From: Pseudomonas saudiphocaensis | Lineage (GTDB): Bacteria > Pseudomonadota > Gammaproteobacteria > Pseudomonadales > Pseudomonadaceae | DNA length: 64,000 bases | Reading direction: 5' to 3' | NCBI RefSeq assembly: GCF_000756775.1 | Contig: NZ_CCSF01000001.1 | Span: forward strand, 2,232,001-2,296,000 | Shown here: positions 1-9,458 of the stretch, piece by piece | Position numbering within the stretch: the stretch's first letter is position 1 | Layout of the letters: each line of letters starts with the position of its first letter | Translations under genes and position numbers: made by a program | The notes under the pieces: generated by a model | Seen by the model: only the letters and a program-made list of their open reading frames with translations | The model's database searches: none | What the model was told of the DNA's origin: nothing

Positions 1-510
1 GTGCGCACCACCGCCTGGATCGCGCTGCTGCAGACCAACGGCGTGATCAACAGCTTCCTGCTCAGCAGCGGCCTCGTCGCCACGCCATTCGAGATGCTCT
101 ACACCTCGTTTGCCACCATCTTGGCGATGACCCACATCCTGCTGCCGTTCATGATCCTGCCGCTGTACAGCGTGATGCGCGGCATCGACCCGAGCTACAT
201 GCGCGCCGCAATGTCCCTTGGCGCACCCCCGCTGCCGGCCTTCGCTCGCATCTACTTTCCGATGACCTTGCCGGGGCTCAGCGCCGGTGCGCTGCTGGTG
301 TTCATCATCTCGGTGGGCTACTACATCACCCCGGCCCTGGTCGGCGGCACAGACGGTCAGATGATCAGCAACATCATCGCCTTTCACATGCAATCGTCGA
401 ACAACTGGGAACTGGCCGCGGCACTGGGCTCGTTGCTGCTGGCGCTGATCCTGCTGCTGTACTGGGTATACGACCGTTTCGTCGGCGCTGGCAGCATCAA
501 GTTGGGATAA
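1..510 (+). CDS. Polyamine-type ABC transporter permease, PotB-like (5' end outside window)
   Basis: C-terminal 169 residues of an inner-membrane permease; the window opens inside the gene, so the GTG at base 1 is an internal valine codon rather than the start. Several hydrophobic segments are visible. The EAA-type loop that contacts the ATPase reads MRAAMSLGAPPLPAFARIYFPMTLPG (about residues 67-92), with the family's conserved A, G and P positions. The stop lies 3 bases before the start of a second permease, so this is an operon of the PotB/PotC kind: two permeases plus, off-window, an ATPase and binding protein. Known members import spermidine, putrescine or related compounds. The substrate cannot be told from the permeases alone. 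Confidence 0.85.
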   Translation: MRTTAWIALLQTNGVINSFLLSSGLVATPFEMLYTSFATILAMTHILLPFMILPLYSVMRGIDPSYMRAAMSLGAPPLPAFARIYFPMTLPGLSAGALLVFIISVGYYITPALVGGTDGQMISNIIAFHMQSSNNWELAAALGSLLLALILLLYWVYDRFVGAGSIKLG

Positions 511-513
511 CGG

Positions 514-1368
514 ATGAAGACACCTTCCTACTATGGCCTGTGGCATCACCTTGGCAGCTGGTTGCTGAAGATTGCTTCATGGCTGGTGCTGCTGTTTCTG
601 ATCCTGCCGATCCTGGTGATCGTGCCGCTGTCATTCAACAGCGAGCCCTTCTTCAGCTTCACCGAAGGCATGCTCAAGCTGCAGCCGGAGGCCTGGTCAC
701 TGCGCTGGTATGAGCAGGTGTTCAACGATCCCCGCTGGCTGCTGGCGATCAAGAACAGCTTTATCATCGGCTTCTTCGCCACCCTGCTGGCGACGGTACT
801 GGGCACCTGCGCGGCGGTGGGCCTGGCCCGCGAAGAGATGCCCCTGCGCCGTTTCATCACCGCACTGCTGCTGTCGCCGATGATCGTCCCGCTGATCATC
901 ACCGCCGCCGGGATGTTCTTCTTCTATTCCACCCTTAACCTGGCCGGCAGCCACCTGGGCGTGATCATTGCCCACGCCGCGCTGGGTACGCCCTTCGTCA
1001 TCATCACCGTCACCGCGACCCTGGCCGGCTTCGACTATTCGCTGGTGCGCGCCGCGCTGAACCTGGGCGCCACGCCGCTGCGGGCTTTCTTCGATGTGAT
1101 TCTGCCGCTAATCCGCCCGGGTGTGATTTCCGGCGCGCTATTCGCCTTCATCACCTCGTTCGACGAAGTGGTGGTGGTGCTGTTCATGGCCGGCCCGCAA
1201 CAGCGGACCATTCCACGGCAGATGTTTTCCGGCCTGCGCGAGCAGATCAATCCGAGCATTCTCGCCGTGGCCACCCTGCTTATCCTGCTGTCCATCGCCC
1301 TGCTGGTAACGCTTGAGCTGCTGCGTCGTCGATCGCAACGGCTGCGCGGTGTGCAGCTGCCCGACTGA
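514..1368 (+). CDS. Polyamine-type ABC transporter permease, PotC-like
   Basis: 284-residue inner-membrane permease of the PotC/YdcV type. An N-terminal membrane segment (about residues 19-38) is followed by a periplasmic stretch and five further hydrophobic segments. The coupling (EAA) loop VRAALNLGATPLRAFFDVILPLI lies near residues 178-200. Length fits PotC-like permeases (about 260-290). It starts 3 bases after the stop of the first permease, so the two are translationally coupled and probably form a heterodimer. No terminator is obvious in the 219 bases before ilvD. The family is clear; the polyamine substrate is inferred from subfamily resemblance. Confidence 0.88.
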   Translation: MKTPSYYGLWHHLGSWLLKIASWLVLLFLILPILVIVPLSFNSEPFFSFTEGMLKLQPEAWSLRWYEQVFNDPRWLLAIKNSFIIGFFATLLATVLGTCAAVGLAREEMPLRRFITALLLSPMIVPLIITAAGMFFFYSTLNLAGSHLGVIIAHAALGTPFVIITVTATLAGFDYSLVRAALNLGATPLRAFFDVILPLIRPGVISGALFAFITSFDEVVVVLFMAGPQQRTIPRQMFSGLREQINPSILAVATLLILLSIALLVTLELLRRRSQRLRGVQLPD

Positions 1369-1587
1369 TCCACTCTGCCGAGACCGACCGCCCTTTCGCC
1401 GCAGCGCCCCAAGGGATTAGAATCCCCAGTTCCTGCCCATCTCCGGCGGATTCAAGAGCCTGGCCGAGGCAGCGGAGATCCCGCATGACAACCGGCCCCC
1501 GCCCCGACAGACTCACTCCGTTTGCCTCGGGCGTGCGGCACGCTCACCATACGCATTACCTGACCAGCCTTAGCAGGACCGATTGCC

Positions 1588-3426
1588 ATGCCTGATTACC
1601 GTTCGAAGACCTCCACCCACGGCCGCAACATGGCCGGCGCCCGCGCCCTGTGGCGCGCTACCGGGATGAAGGACGAAGACTTCAAGAAACCGATCATCGC
1701 CATCGCCAACTCCTTCACCCAGTTCGTGCCCGGCCACGTGCACCTGAAGAACATGGGCCAGCTGGTCGCCCGCGAGATCGAGAAAGCCGGCGGCGTGGCC
1801 AAGGAGTTCAACACCATCGCCGTGGACGACGGCATCGCCATGGGTCACGACGGCATGCTCTATTCGCTGCCGAGCCGCGAGATCATCGCCGACTCCGTGG
1901 AGTACATGGTCAACGCCCACTGCGCCGACGCCATCGTCTGCATCTCCAACTGCGACAAGATCACCCCCGGCATGCTGATGGCCGCCCTGCGCCTGAACAT
2001 CCCTGTGGTGTTTGTCTCCGGCGGCCCGATGGAAGCCGGCAAGACCAAACTGGCCAGTCACGGCCTGGACCTGGTCGATGCCATGGTCATCGCCGCCGAC
2101 GATACGGCCAGCGACGAGAAGGTTGCCGAATACGAACGCAGCGCCTGCCCGACCTGCGGCAGCTGCTCCGGCATGTTCACCGCCAACTCGATGAACTGCC
2201 TGATGGAAGCCCTGGGCCTGGCCCTGCCGGGCAACGGCTCGACCCTGGCCACCCACGCCGACCGCGAGCAGCTGTTCCTGCGCGCCGGCCGCCTGGCGGT
2301 GGAACTGTGCAAGCGCTACTACGCCGAGAACGATGAGTCGGTACTGCCGCGCAATATCGCCAACTTCAAGGCGTTCGAGAACGCCATGAGCCTGGACATC
2401 GCCATGGGCGGCTCGACCAATACCATCCTGCACCTGCTGGCCGCAGCCCAGGAAGGCGAAGTGGAATTCGACCTGCGCGACATCGATCGCCTGTCACGCA
2501 AGGTGCCGCAACTGTGCAAGGTTGCGCCGAATATCCAGAAGTACCACATGGAAGACGTGCACCGCGCCGGTGGAATCTTCTCCATTCTCGGCGAGCTGGC
2601 CCGTGGCGGCCTGCTGCACACCGACGTGTCCACCGTGCACAGCCGGACCATGGCCGAGGCCATCGCCCAGTGGGACATCACCCAGACCAATGACCCCGCG
2701 GTGCACGAGTTCTTCAAGGCCGGCCCGGCCGGTATCCCGACCCAGACCGCCTTCAGCCAGAGCACCCGCTGGCCGAGCCTGGACCTGGATCGCGCCGAAG
2801 GCTGCATCCGCAGTGTCGAGCATGCCTATTCCCAGGAAGGCGGCCTGGCCGTGCTTTACGGCAATATCGCCGTGGATGGCTGCGTGGTGAAGACCGCCGG
2901 TGTGGATGAGTCGATCCACATCTTCGAAGGCACCGCGAAAATTTATGAAAGCCAGGACAGCGCGGTACGCGGCATCCTCGCCGACGAAGTGAAGGAAGGC
3001 GACATCGTCATCATTCGCTACGAAGGTCCGAAAGGCGGTCCGGGCATGCAGGAAATGCTCTACCCGACCTCATATCTGAAATCCAAAGGCCTGGGCAAAG
3101 CCTGTGCGCTGCTCACCGATGGTCGTTTCTCCGGCGGTACTTCCGGGCTGTCCATCGGCCACGCTTCCCCGGAAGCGGCTGCCGGCGGCGCCATCGGCCT
3201 GGTGCGTGAAGGCGACAAGATCCTGATCAATATCCACGAACGCACCATCAACCTGCTGGTCAGCGACGAGGAAATCGCCCATCGCCGTCACGAGCAGGAC
3301 AAGAAGGGCTGGAAGCCTGCCGAGCAGCGTCCGCGCAAGGTCACCACGGCGCTCAAGGCCTACGCCCTGCTCGCCACCAGCGCCGACAAGGGCGCGGTAC
3401 GCAACAAGGCGCTGCTGGACGGTTAA
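1588..3426 (+). CDS. ilvD: Dihydroxy-acid dehydratase
   Basis: 612-residue cytoplasmic Fe-S enzyme that dehydrates 2,3-dihydroxy-isovalerate and 2,3-dihydroxy-3-methylvalerate to the 2-oxo acids leading to valine, isoleucine and leucine. Cluster cysteines are visible in [12 protein letters not shown] (about residue 118) and in [20 protein letters not shown] (about residue 190). The C-terminal signature [21 protein letters not shown] is intact. Length matches the long bacterial IlvD form (about 612-616). The ATG follows AGCAGGA by a normal spacing. It stands alone, with a terminator right after the stop. In P. aeruginosa PAO1 ilvD also sits near a permease, a phosphodiesterase and folA, as here (established synteny from memory). 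Confidence 0.97.
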   Translation: MPDYRSKTSTHGRNMAGARALWRATGMKDEDFKKPIIAIANSFTQFVPGHVHLKNMGQLVAREIEKAGGVAKEFNTIAVDDGIAMGHDGMLYSLPSREIIADSVEYMVNAHCADAIVCISNCDKITPGMLMAALRLNIPVVFVSGGPMEAGKTKLASHGLDLVDAMVIAADDTASDEKVAEYERSACPTCGSCSGMFTANSMNCLMEALGLALPGNGSTLATHADREQLFLRAGRLAVELCKRYYAENDESVLPRNIANFKAFENAMSLDIAMGGSTNTILHLLAAAQEGEVEFDLRDIDRLSRKVPQLCKVAPNIQKYHMEDVHRAGGIFSILGELARGGLLHTDVSTVHSRTMAEAIAQWDITQTNDPAVHEFFKAGPAGIPTQTAFSQSTRWPSLDLDRAEGCIRSVEHAYSQEGGLAVLYGNIAVDGCVVKTAGVDESIHIFEGTAKIYESQDSAVRGILADEVKEGDIVIIRYEGPKGGPGMQEMLYPTSYLKSKGLGKACALLTDGRFSGGTSGLSIGHASPEAAAGGAIGLVREGDKILINIHERTINLLVSDEEIAHRRHEQDKKGWKPAEQRPRKVTTALKAYALLATSADKGAVRNKALLDG

Positions 3427-3451
3427 ACCTCCTTGCCCTATGCCCTATGAC

Positions 3452-3482
3452 GAGCCCGGCCAAGTGCCGGGCTCTTCGTTTC
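3452..3482 (+). terminator. Rho-independent terminator of ilvD
   Basis: Perfect 9-bp stem GAGCCCGGC / GCCGGGCTC with loop CAAGT, followed by TTCGTTTCTT. It begins 26 bases after the ilvD stop and points in the same direction. Confidence 0.85.
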
Positions 3483-3680
3483 TTGCTGGCCTTTTAATGG
3501 CCTCTCGCCCCGCTTTCGGGCCCCGATTGCAAGTTCCGGTCATGCAGTTCTGCGTATTCGAGAACTGCCACTCGTCAGTTCGTCCTGCAATAAGCCGGCA
3601 GGGAAACAAAATAACGGCACATACCTGGCTCATTCACCACTAATACCCGCTTGTTAGTAACACTTTCTCGAAAAAAACAA

Positions 3681-3724
3681 ATGTATACAAAAGACTGGCC
3701 ATAGCGTCGACAACTTGTCTACAT
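3681..3724. promoter_or_regulatory. Pair of TTGT-N2-ACAA-like palindromes before the NCS2 permease (candidate GntR-type operator)
   Basis: Two near-identical 10-mers, ATGTATACAA (3681-3690) and TTGTCTACAT (3715-3724), lie with centres 34 bases apart and 36-71 bases upstream of the permease start. The form GT-N2-AC is the core recognised by many FCD-type GntR repressors (known of the family). I infer a substrate-responsive operator pair for the purine permease; no regulator gene is next to it. The rest of the 334-base gap (3427-3760) holds the ilvD terminator and otherwise AT-richer unassigned sequence. Confidence 0.35.
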
Positions 3725-3760
3725 TAGGGGCACAAGAACAACAGCGAGAAAGGGATCACC

Positions 3761-5299
3761 ATGAAAGCCTCATCCGCAAGCACGTCCCACGAGCGGCGCC
3801 CAGAGGACGAGAACCTCGGCGTCGGTGCCAACCTGGCCTATGGTCTGCAACACGTCCTGACCATGTACGGCGGCATCGTCGCAGTACCTCTGATCGTCGG
3901 GCAGGCAGCCGGACTGTCCGCTGCCGATATCGGCCTGTTGATCGCCGCCTCGCTGTTCGCCGGCGGTGCAGCAACGCTCCTGCAGACCCTTGGCCTGCCC
4001 TTCTTCGGCTGCAAGCTGCCGCTGGTGCAGGGTGTGTCCTTCGCCGGCGTGGCGACGATGATCGCCATCATCGGCGATGCCGGTGCCGGCGGACTGCCGG
4101 TGGTATTCGGTGCGGTAATCGCCGCCTCGCTGATCGGGTTGCTGATAACGCCGATCTTCTCGCGCATCACCAAGTTCTTCCCGCCATTGGTGACCGGCAT
4201 TGTCATCACCACCATCGGCCTGACCCTGATGCCCGTTGCGGCGCGCTGGGCCATGGGCGGCAACAGCCAGGCGCCGGACTTCGGCAGCATGGCCAATATC
4301 GGCCTGGCAGGCTTCACCCTGGGCTGCGTGTTGCTGCTGAGCAAGCTTGGCAGCGCTGCCATCTCTCGCCTGTCCATCCTGCTGGCGATGGTCGTCGGCA
4401 CCATCGCTGCGGTGTTCTTCGGCATGGCGGATTTCTCCGGCGTGCTCGACGGCCCGGTGGTGGCCATGCCCTCACCGCTGCACTTCGGCGCGCCGGTATT
4501 CCAGGTGGCGGCGATCCTGTCGATGCTGATCGTGGTTATCGTCACCCTGGTGGAAACCAGTGCCGATATCCTCGCTGTCGGTGAAATCATCGACACCAAG
4601 GTCGACTCCAGGCGCCTTGGCGACGGCCTGCGGGCGGATATGATCTCCAGCAGCCTGGCGCCTATTTTCGGCTCCTTCACCCAGAGCGCCTTCGCCCAGA
4701 ACGTGGGCCTGGTGGCGGTGACCGGCATCAAGAGCCGCTACGTGGTGGCCTTCGCCGGCCTGATTCTGGTAACGCTTGGGCTGCTGCCGATCATGGGTCG
4801 CGTGGTGGCTGCCGTGCCCACCGCGGTACTGGGTGGCGCCGGCATCGTGCTGTTCGGCACTGTAGCCGCCGCAGGCATCCGTACCCTGGCGCAGGTCGAG
4901 TACCGCAACAACATGAACCTGATCATCGTTGCCACCTCGATCGGCTTCGGCATGATCCCGATCGCCGCGCCGAGCTTCTATCACCACTTCCCGGCCTGGT
5001 TCGAAACCATCTTCCACTCGGGCATCAGCTCGGCGGCGATCATGGCGATCGTACTGAACCTGCTGTTCAACCACCTGACCCTCGGCAACTCGGATCAGCA
5101 GTCGGTGTTCGCTGCGGCCAACGAGCGCAAGCTGCGCTACCGCGACATTGCCGCCCTCCACGACGGCGATCACTTCCGCAACGGCAAGCTGTATGACGTC
5201 GAGGGCAAAGAGGTCCCGGTCATCAGCCACGATGACCACGCCAGCCCCTCCCAGGAACCCCCTGCCAAGGTGACAACGGCAGTCCCGAGCAGCGGCTAA
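3761..5299 (+). CDS. NCS2-family nucleobase:cation symporter (urate/xanthine type)
   Basis: 512-residue inner-membrane transporter of the NCS2/NAT (UraA-XanQ) family with about 12-14 hydrophobic segments. Landmarks: the QH motif in TM1 (GLQHVLTMYGG, near residue 27), the TM8 carboxylate (VTLVETSADILAVGE, near residue 264) and the NAT signature QNVGLVAVTG (near residue 311). The QN-x-G-x4-T-G form and the following KSRYV point to urate/xanthine carriers rather than uracil (inference). The C-terminal 60 residues are hydrophilic. The ATG follows GAGAAAGGG. It is a single-gene unit with a candidate operator upstream and a strong terminator after. The next gene is a second, diverged NCS2 permease. 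Confidence 0.9.
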   Translation: MKASSASTSHERRPEDENLGVGANLAYGLQHVLTMYGGIVAVPLIVGQAAGLSAADIGLLIAASLFAGGAATLLQTLGLPFFGCKLPLVQGVSFAGVATMIAIIGDAGAGGLPVVFGAVIAASLIGLLITPIFSRITKFFPPLVTGIVITTIGLTLMPVAARWAMGGNSQAPDFGSMANIGLAGFTLGCVLLLSKLGSAAISRLSILLAMVVGTIAAVFFGMADFSGVLDGPVVAMPSPLHFGAPVFQVAAILSMLIVVIVTLVETSADILAVGEIIDTKVDSRRLGDGLRADMISSSLAPIFGSFTQSAFAQNVGLVAVTGIKSRYVVAFAGLILVTLGLLPIMGRVVAAVPTAVLGGAGIVLFGTVAAAGIRTLAQVEYRNNMNLIIVATSIGFGMIPIAAPSFYHHFPAWFETIFHSGISSAAIMAIVLNLLFNHLTLGNSDQQSVFAAANERKLRYRDIAALHDGDHFRNGKLYDVEGKEVPVISHDDHASPSQEPPAKVTTAVPSSG

Positions 5300-5320
5300 A
5301 TAGCCAGCGTCACTCAGAGA

Positions 5321-5357
5321 AAGACAATGCCCGCCCTCAAGGCGGGCATTGTCTTTT
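5321..5357 (+). terminator. Terminator of the first NCS2 permease
   Basis: 15-bp perfect inverted repeat AAGACAATGCCCGCC / GGCGGGCATTGTCTT with a 5-base loop (CTCAA), then TTCTC. It starts 22 bases after the stop. A-rich on one arm and T-rich on the other, so it could work in both directions. Confidence 0.88.
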
Positions 5358-5543
5358 CTCATATCTCCGCCAGCGGCTAGCCCCTGTATTCGCTGCGAGG
5401 GTGCACCTCGCACATGGAGCGGCGGGGCTTTGTTCCTGTGGCAGTGCAGCACCCGGCGCGAAGCTTCTGCCTGTTAGGGCACGTCACACTGTGCGTTCCA
5501 TGCCCCACCCGGTAAAATCGCGCTCTTTTTCCAGAGGCCGGCC

Positions 5544-6926
5544 ATGAGCGCTCCCGAGAATCACACCGCCCCCGAAACGCCGAACGACCTGGTCTACGGC
5601 CTCAACGACCGGCCGCGCCCCTGGGTCGCCTTCCTCGCGGCGCTGCAGCATCTGCTGGCGATCATCGTACCCATCGTCACTCCCGGCCTGCTGATCTGCC
5701 AGGCCATCGGTGTGTCGCCGCGCGACACCAATATCATCGTCTCCATGTCCCTGGTGATTTCCGGCATCGCCACCTTCGTGCAGTGCAAGCGCTTCGGGCC
5801 GTTCGGCGCCGGGCTGCTGATCGTGCAGGGCACGAGCTTCAACTTCGTCGGCCCGCTGATCGCTGGCGGCGTGCTGATGGTCGGTCAGGGCACGCCGGTG
5901 GAAGCGGTGATGGCGGCCATCTTCGGCGTGGTGATTGCCGGCTCCTTTATCGAGATGGGCGTATCGCGCATCCTGCCCTTCGTCAAACGCCTGATCACGC
6001 CGCTGGTGACCGGCATCGTGGTGCTGATGATCGGCCTGACACTGATCAAGGTTGGCCTGATCAGCATGGGCGGCGGCTATGCGGCCATGGGTGACGGCAC
6101 CTTCGCCAACGGCGAGAACCTGCTGCTATCCGGCGTGGTGCTGGGTGCCATTGTCATCCTCAACCGCCTGCCGGTGGTGTGGATGCGCAGCTGCGCCATC
6201 GTCATCGCCCTGGCCATTGGCTACGTACTGGCAGCCTACCTGGGCCGCCTGGACTTCACCGGCATGCGCGAAGCCGACCTGTTCCAGGTCCCAATGCCGC
6301 TGCATTTTGGCCTGGGCTGGTCCTGGAGCCTGTTTATCCCCATGGTGGTGATCTACCTGGTGACCTCGCTGGAAGCCATCGGTGACGTCACCGCCACCAG
6401 CAAGATTTCCCGCGAGCCGGTAGAAGGCCCGCTGTGGATGCAGCGCATCAAGGGCGGCGTGCTGGTCAACGGCGCCAACTCACTGTTGGCCGGTTTCTTC
6501 AACACCTTCCCAAGCTCCGTGTTCGCCCAGAACAACGGCATCATCCAGCTCACCGGCATCGCCAGTCGCTACGTGGGTATCTGGCTGTCCGCCATGCTGG
6601 TGATCCTCGGTCTGTTCCCGGCAGTGGCCGGCGTGCTGCAGGCGGTGCCCGAGCCGGTGCTCGGCGGTGCGGCGCTGGTGATGTTTGGCGCCGTGGCGGC
6701 GGCGGGCATCAATATCCTCGCCGGTATCCAGCTGGACCGCCGCGCACTGCTGATCATCTCGGTTTCCCTGGCGCTGGGCCTGGGCTTCTCCCAGGTGCCC
6801 GAGTTCCTCGCACATATGCCTGCCGGGCTGCGCAGCGTGCTGGAATCCGGCGTGGCCACAGGCGGCATCTGCGCACTGGTGATGAACTGGTTCCTGCCGG
6901 AAACGAGCGATCGTTCGGCTGCCTGA
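5544..6926 (+). CDS. NCS2-family xanthine-type permease, XanP-like
   Basis: 460-residue NCS2 transporter, close to the length of E. coli XanP (463). It carries the TM1 QH motif (AALQHLLAIIVP, near residue 34), the TM8 E-x2-GD motif (VTSLEAIGDVTATSKIS, near residue 274) and the NAT signature QNNGIIQLTG followed by ASRYVG (near residue 331), which is the XanP/XanQ form. Proton-coupled uptake of xanthine or a related purine is the likely role. It is clearly diverged from the preceding NCS2 permease, so this is not a recent duplication. AGAGG precedes the ATG. A small phosphodiesterase follows after 66 bases on the same strand, possibly co-transcribed. Confidence 0.9.
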   Translation: MSAPENHTAPETPNDLVYGLNDRPRPWVAFLAALQHLLAIIVPIVTPGLLICQAIGVSPRDTNIIVSMSLVISGIATFVQCKRFGPFGAGLLIVQGTSFNFVGPLIAGGVLMVGQGTPVEAVMAAIFGVVIAGSFIEMGVSRILPFVKRLITPLVTGIVVLMIGLTLIKVGLISMGGGYAAMGDGTFANGENLLLSGVVLGAIVILNRLPVVWMRSCAIVIALAIGYVLAAYLGRLDFTGMREADLFQVPMPLHFGLGWSWSLFIPMVVIYLVTSLEAIGDVTATSKISREPVEGPLWMQRIKGGVLVNGANSLLAGFFNTFPSSVFAQNNGIIQLTGIASRYVGIWLSAMLVILGLFPAVAGVLQAVPEPVLGGAALVMFGAVAAAGINILAGIQLDRRALLIISVSLALGLGFSQVPEFLAHMPAGLRSVLESGVATGGICALVMNWFLPETSDRSAA

Positions 6927-6992
6927 TCGACTACAGCCAAACCCGGGGCGCTGAGCACAGTCCAACAGGCTTTCGCCCCGAGGCAGATATCC

Positions 6993-7448
6993 ATGCTCAT
7001 CGGCCTGATTTCCGACACCCACGGCCTGCTCCGCCCCGAGGCGCTGGCCGCGCTACAGGGATGTGAGCGCATCATCCACGCCGGCGACATCGGCAAGCCG
7101 GCGGTACTGGACGGCCTGCGCGCACTGGCGCCAGTTGATGCCATTCGCGGCAATATCGACACCGCAGACTGGGCGCAGGCACTGCCCGACCGACTCGACC
7201 TGCAAGTCGGCGACCTGCGCGTGCATGTACTGCACGATCTCAAGGAATTGGATATCGATCCGCAGGCAGCCGGCATCGATGTGGTGATCGCCGGCCACTC
7301 GCATCAGCCGAATATAGAGCGGCGCGACGGCGTGCTCTATATCAACCCCGGCAGTGCCGGTCCACGACGCTTCCGGCTGCCCATCAGCCTAGCGCTGCTG
7401 CGGCCGGAAGGCGGAAATGCTCAGGCCGAGCTGATCCGCCTCGATTAG
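6993..7448 (+). CDS. YfcE/MJ0936-family metallophosphoesterase
   Basis: 151-residue calcineurin-like phosphoesterase. Metal-binding motifs are present in the expected order: D-x-H (ISDTHG, residues 7-12), GD (HAGDIGKPAV, near 30), GN (IRGNIDTAD, near 51), and GHSHQP with NPGSAGPRR at the C-terminal end. Family members hydrolyse phosphodiester bonds with Mn or Ni in vitro; the physiological substrate is generally unknown. It lies between a permease and convergent folA, whose stop is only 4 bases away. The same neighbourhood occurs around ilvD/folA in other pseudomonads. Confidence 0.92.
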   Translation: MLIGLISDTHGLLRPEALAALQGCERIIHAGDIGKPAVLDGLRALAPVDAIRGNIDTADWAQALPDRLDLQVGDLRVHVLHDLKELDIDPQAAGIDVVIAGHSHQPNIERRDGVLYINPGSAGPRRFRLPISLALLRPEGGNAQAELIRLD

Positions 7449-7451
7449 CGG

Positions 7452-7967
7452 TCAGCCGCGTTGCCAGGTTTCGAAGCGATACGCCGGGGCTTCACCCGCG
7501 GCCGGATGCACCTGACTCTCGATGCGCTGCCAGAGGCTTTCATCAAACTGCGGGAAAAAGGCATCGCCTTCGGGGGAGGCTTCGATCCGCGTTAGATACA
7601 GACGCTGGGCACGCTCCAGGGCCTGGGTGTAGAGCTGCGCGCCCCCAATCAGCATGATCTCGTCTGCCCCCTGCTCCCGCGCCCAGTCGTCAGCACGCGC
7701 AATGGCCGCTTCCAGCGAGGGGAAAACCTCTGCGCCGTCCAGTTGCAGATCAGACTGACGACTGACCACCAGATTGAGCCGGCCCGGCAGTGGGCGCCCG
7801 AGCGAGTCCCAGGTCTTGCGACCCATGACGATCGGCTTGCCGAGGGTCATGGCCTTGAAGTGCTTGAGATCTGCCGGCAGGTGCCAGGGCATTTGGTTGT
7901 CGAGCCCGATAACGTGGTTTTCCGCCAGGGCAGCGATCATCGCGAGGGGAAGAGAGGTCTGATTCAT
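7452..7967 (-). CDS. folA: Dihydrofolate reductase
   Basis: 171-residue cytoplasmic enzyme reducing dihydrofolate to tetrahydrofolate with NADPH, the target of trimethoprim. The N-terminal folate/NADPH loop AALAENHVIGLDNQMPWHLPADLKHF is intact, with the catalytic aspartate in LPADLK. VMGRKTWDSLGRPLPGR and the glycine pair IGGAQLY are also present. Length is slightly above E. coli FolA (159), which is usual for Pseudomonas. The ATG at 7967 is preceded by a purine-rich stretch. It is divergent from the DUF2868 gene (86 bases between starts) and convergent with the phosphodiesterase. Confidence 0.97.
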   Translation of the reverse strand: MNQTSLPLAMIAALAENHVIGLDNQMPWHLPADLKHFKAMTLGKPIVMGRKTWDSLGRPLPGRLNLVVSRQSDLQLDGAEVFPSLEAAIARADDWAREQGADEIMLIGGAQLYTQALERAQRLYLTRIEASPEGDAFFPQFDESLWQRIESQVHPAAGEAPAYRFETWQRG

Positions 7968-8053
7968 GGCGGCGAGAATAACAGAACACGCGTCTTTCCC
8001 GCTTCAGCACGGCAGAAGGTATTCTCATCCTGTATTCATGACCGAGAACACGT

Positions 8054-9448
8054 GTGACCGCCCAGCCCTCCCCCACACTCACCCCCCTTGATCGCCTCTG
8101 GCTGACCGAAGCCGTGCGCCTGCGCGAAGAGCATGCCGGGTTGTTGGACGACGACGAGGCCAACCGCCGCACGCGCGCCGAGGGTGGCGAAGCGCAGCAA
8201 TTGATCGAACACCGCGCACTTTGGCTGGCACGCCGCGACGGGCTGGTGGAGGCGCTGCAGCATTGGCGTCAAGGCGCACGACTGGCGGCGCTGGCGCTGG
8301 TGCTGTTCGCTCTGTTCAGCGGTGCCGGCCTGGCCTGGGCGGCGCTGGGGGATGGTTCGCGGCCGGTCAATGTGTTCTGGGCGCTGGGCAGCCTGCTCGG
8401 GCTGAACCTGCTGATGTTGCTGGGCTGGCTGCTGGGTTTGATTTTCGCCGGCGATAGCGGCGGTGCGCTGGGTCGGCTCTGGCTTTGGCTCAGTGAGAAG
8501 CTCGCCCGCGATGCGCGCGCCGTGCAGCTGGCACCGGCGCTGCTGACTGTGCTGCAGCAGCGCCGACTTGGTCGCTGGCTGCTGGGGCTGGGCGTGCACG
8601 GGCTGTGGTCGCTGGCGATGTTCAGCGCTCTGCTGACGCTACTGGCCCTGCTCGCTACTCGGCGCTACGGCTTTGTCTGGGAAACCACCATTCTTGGCGA
8701 AAGCGCCTTTGTCGGGTTGACCCAGGCCCTGGGCGCGCTGCCGGCGCTGCTGGGTTTCAGCGTCCCGGATATCGAGCAGATTCGCGCCAGCGGAATCCTC
8801 GCCACCGACCTCGACGGCGCCCGGCAGAACTGGGCCGGCTGGCTGGTGGGTGTGGTGCTGATCTACGGCTTGCTGCCGCGTTTGCTGCTCGCACTGTTCT
8901 GCCAGTGGCGCTGGCGCAGGGGACGTGCAGCGCTGCGCCTGGATCTGCAACTGCCGGCTTACCGCCTACTGCTGGAACGCCTGCAACCGGCCAGCGAACG
9001 CCTCGGCATCCAGGATGCAGCGCCGGCGCAGTTGCACGCTGCTCAGAGCGGTGTTGGCCTGCAAGGCGGCGAAGGCGCGGTACTGGTGGGCATTGAGCTA
9101 GAGCCGAACCTGAACTGGCCACCACCGCTGCCCGATGGCATCGCCGATGCCGGCGTGGTGGATGATCGCGAGCAGCGCCGGCGTTTGCTGGAGCAACTTA
9201 CCCTTACCCCGGCGCAGCGCTTACTGATCGCCTGCGATCCGCGGCGCTCGCCGGATCGCGGCACCCTGGCGTTGATCGGTGAGCTGTCGCGCTGCGCTGC
9301 CGCTACGCAAGTCTGGCTGCTGCCAGCCCCCGCCGGCGAAACACTGGATGCCAACCGCCTGCAGGACTGGCAACAGGCGCTGGACAGCCTTGGCCTGGCC
9401 CACTCCGGAAACGCGCCGCTGGCTTGGCTGGAGAGTGGCCATGAGTAA
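8054..9448 (+). CDS. DUF2868 membrane protein, unknown function
   Basis: 464 residues with a GTG start. A charged, alpha-helical N-terminal part (about 1-70) contains LTEAVRLREEHAGLLDDDEANRR. About four membrane segments follow, near 76-97, 106-131, 175-202 and 262-284. The hydrophilic C-terminal 170 residues contain a Rossmann-like stretch (LIACDPRRSPDRGTLALIGEL, near 395). It matches the DUF2868 family by pattern; no enzyme motif is evident. It is followed on the same strand by a DUF3482 GTPase, and the two families are commonly adjacent, so a membrane-bound partner for the GTPase is a reasonable inference. The 93-base gap between them is mostly a palindromic repeat. Confidence 0.78.
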   Translation: MTAQPSPTLTPLDRLWLTEAVRLREEHAGLLDDDEANRRTRAEGGEAQQLIEHRALWLARRDGLVEALQHWRQGARLAALALVLFALFSGAGLAWAALGDGSRPVNVFWALGSLLGLNLLMLLGWLLGLIFAGDSGGALGRLWLWLSEKLARDARAVQLAPALLTVLQQRRLGRWLLGLGVHGLWSLAMFSALLTLLALLATRRYGFVWETTILGESAFVGLTQALGALPALLGFSVPDIEQIRASGILATDLDGARQNWAGWLVGVVLIYGLLPRLLLALFCQWRWRRGRAALRLDLQLPAYRLLLERLQPASERLGIQDAAPAQLHAAQSGVGLQGGEGAVLVGIELEPNLNWPPPLPDGIADAGVVDDREQRRRLLEQLTLTPAQRLLIACDPRRSPDRGTLALIGELSRCAAATQVWLLPAPAGETLDANRLQDWQQALDSLGLAHSGNAPLAWLESGHE

Positions 9449-9458
9449 CGCTTACCAA

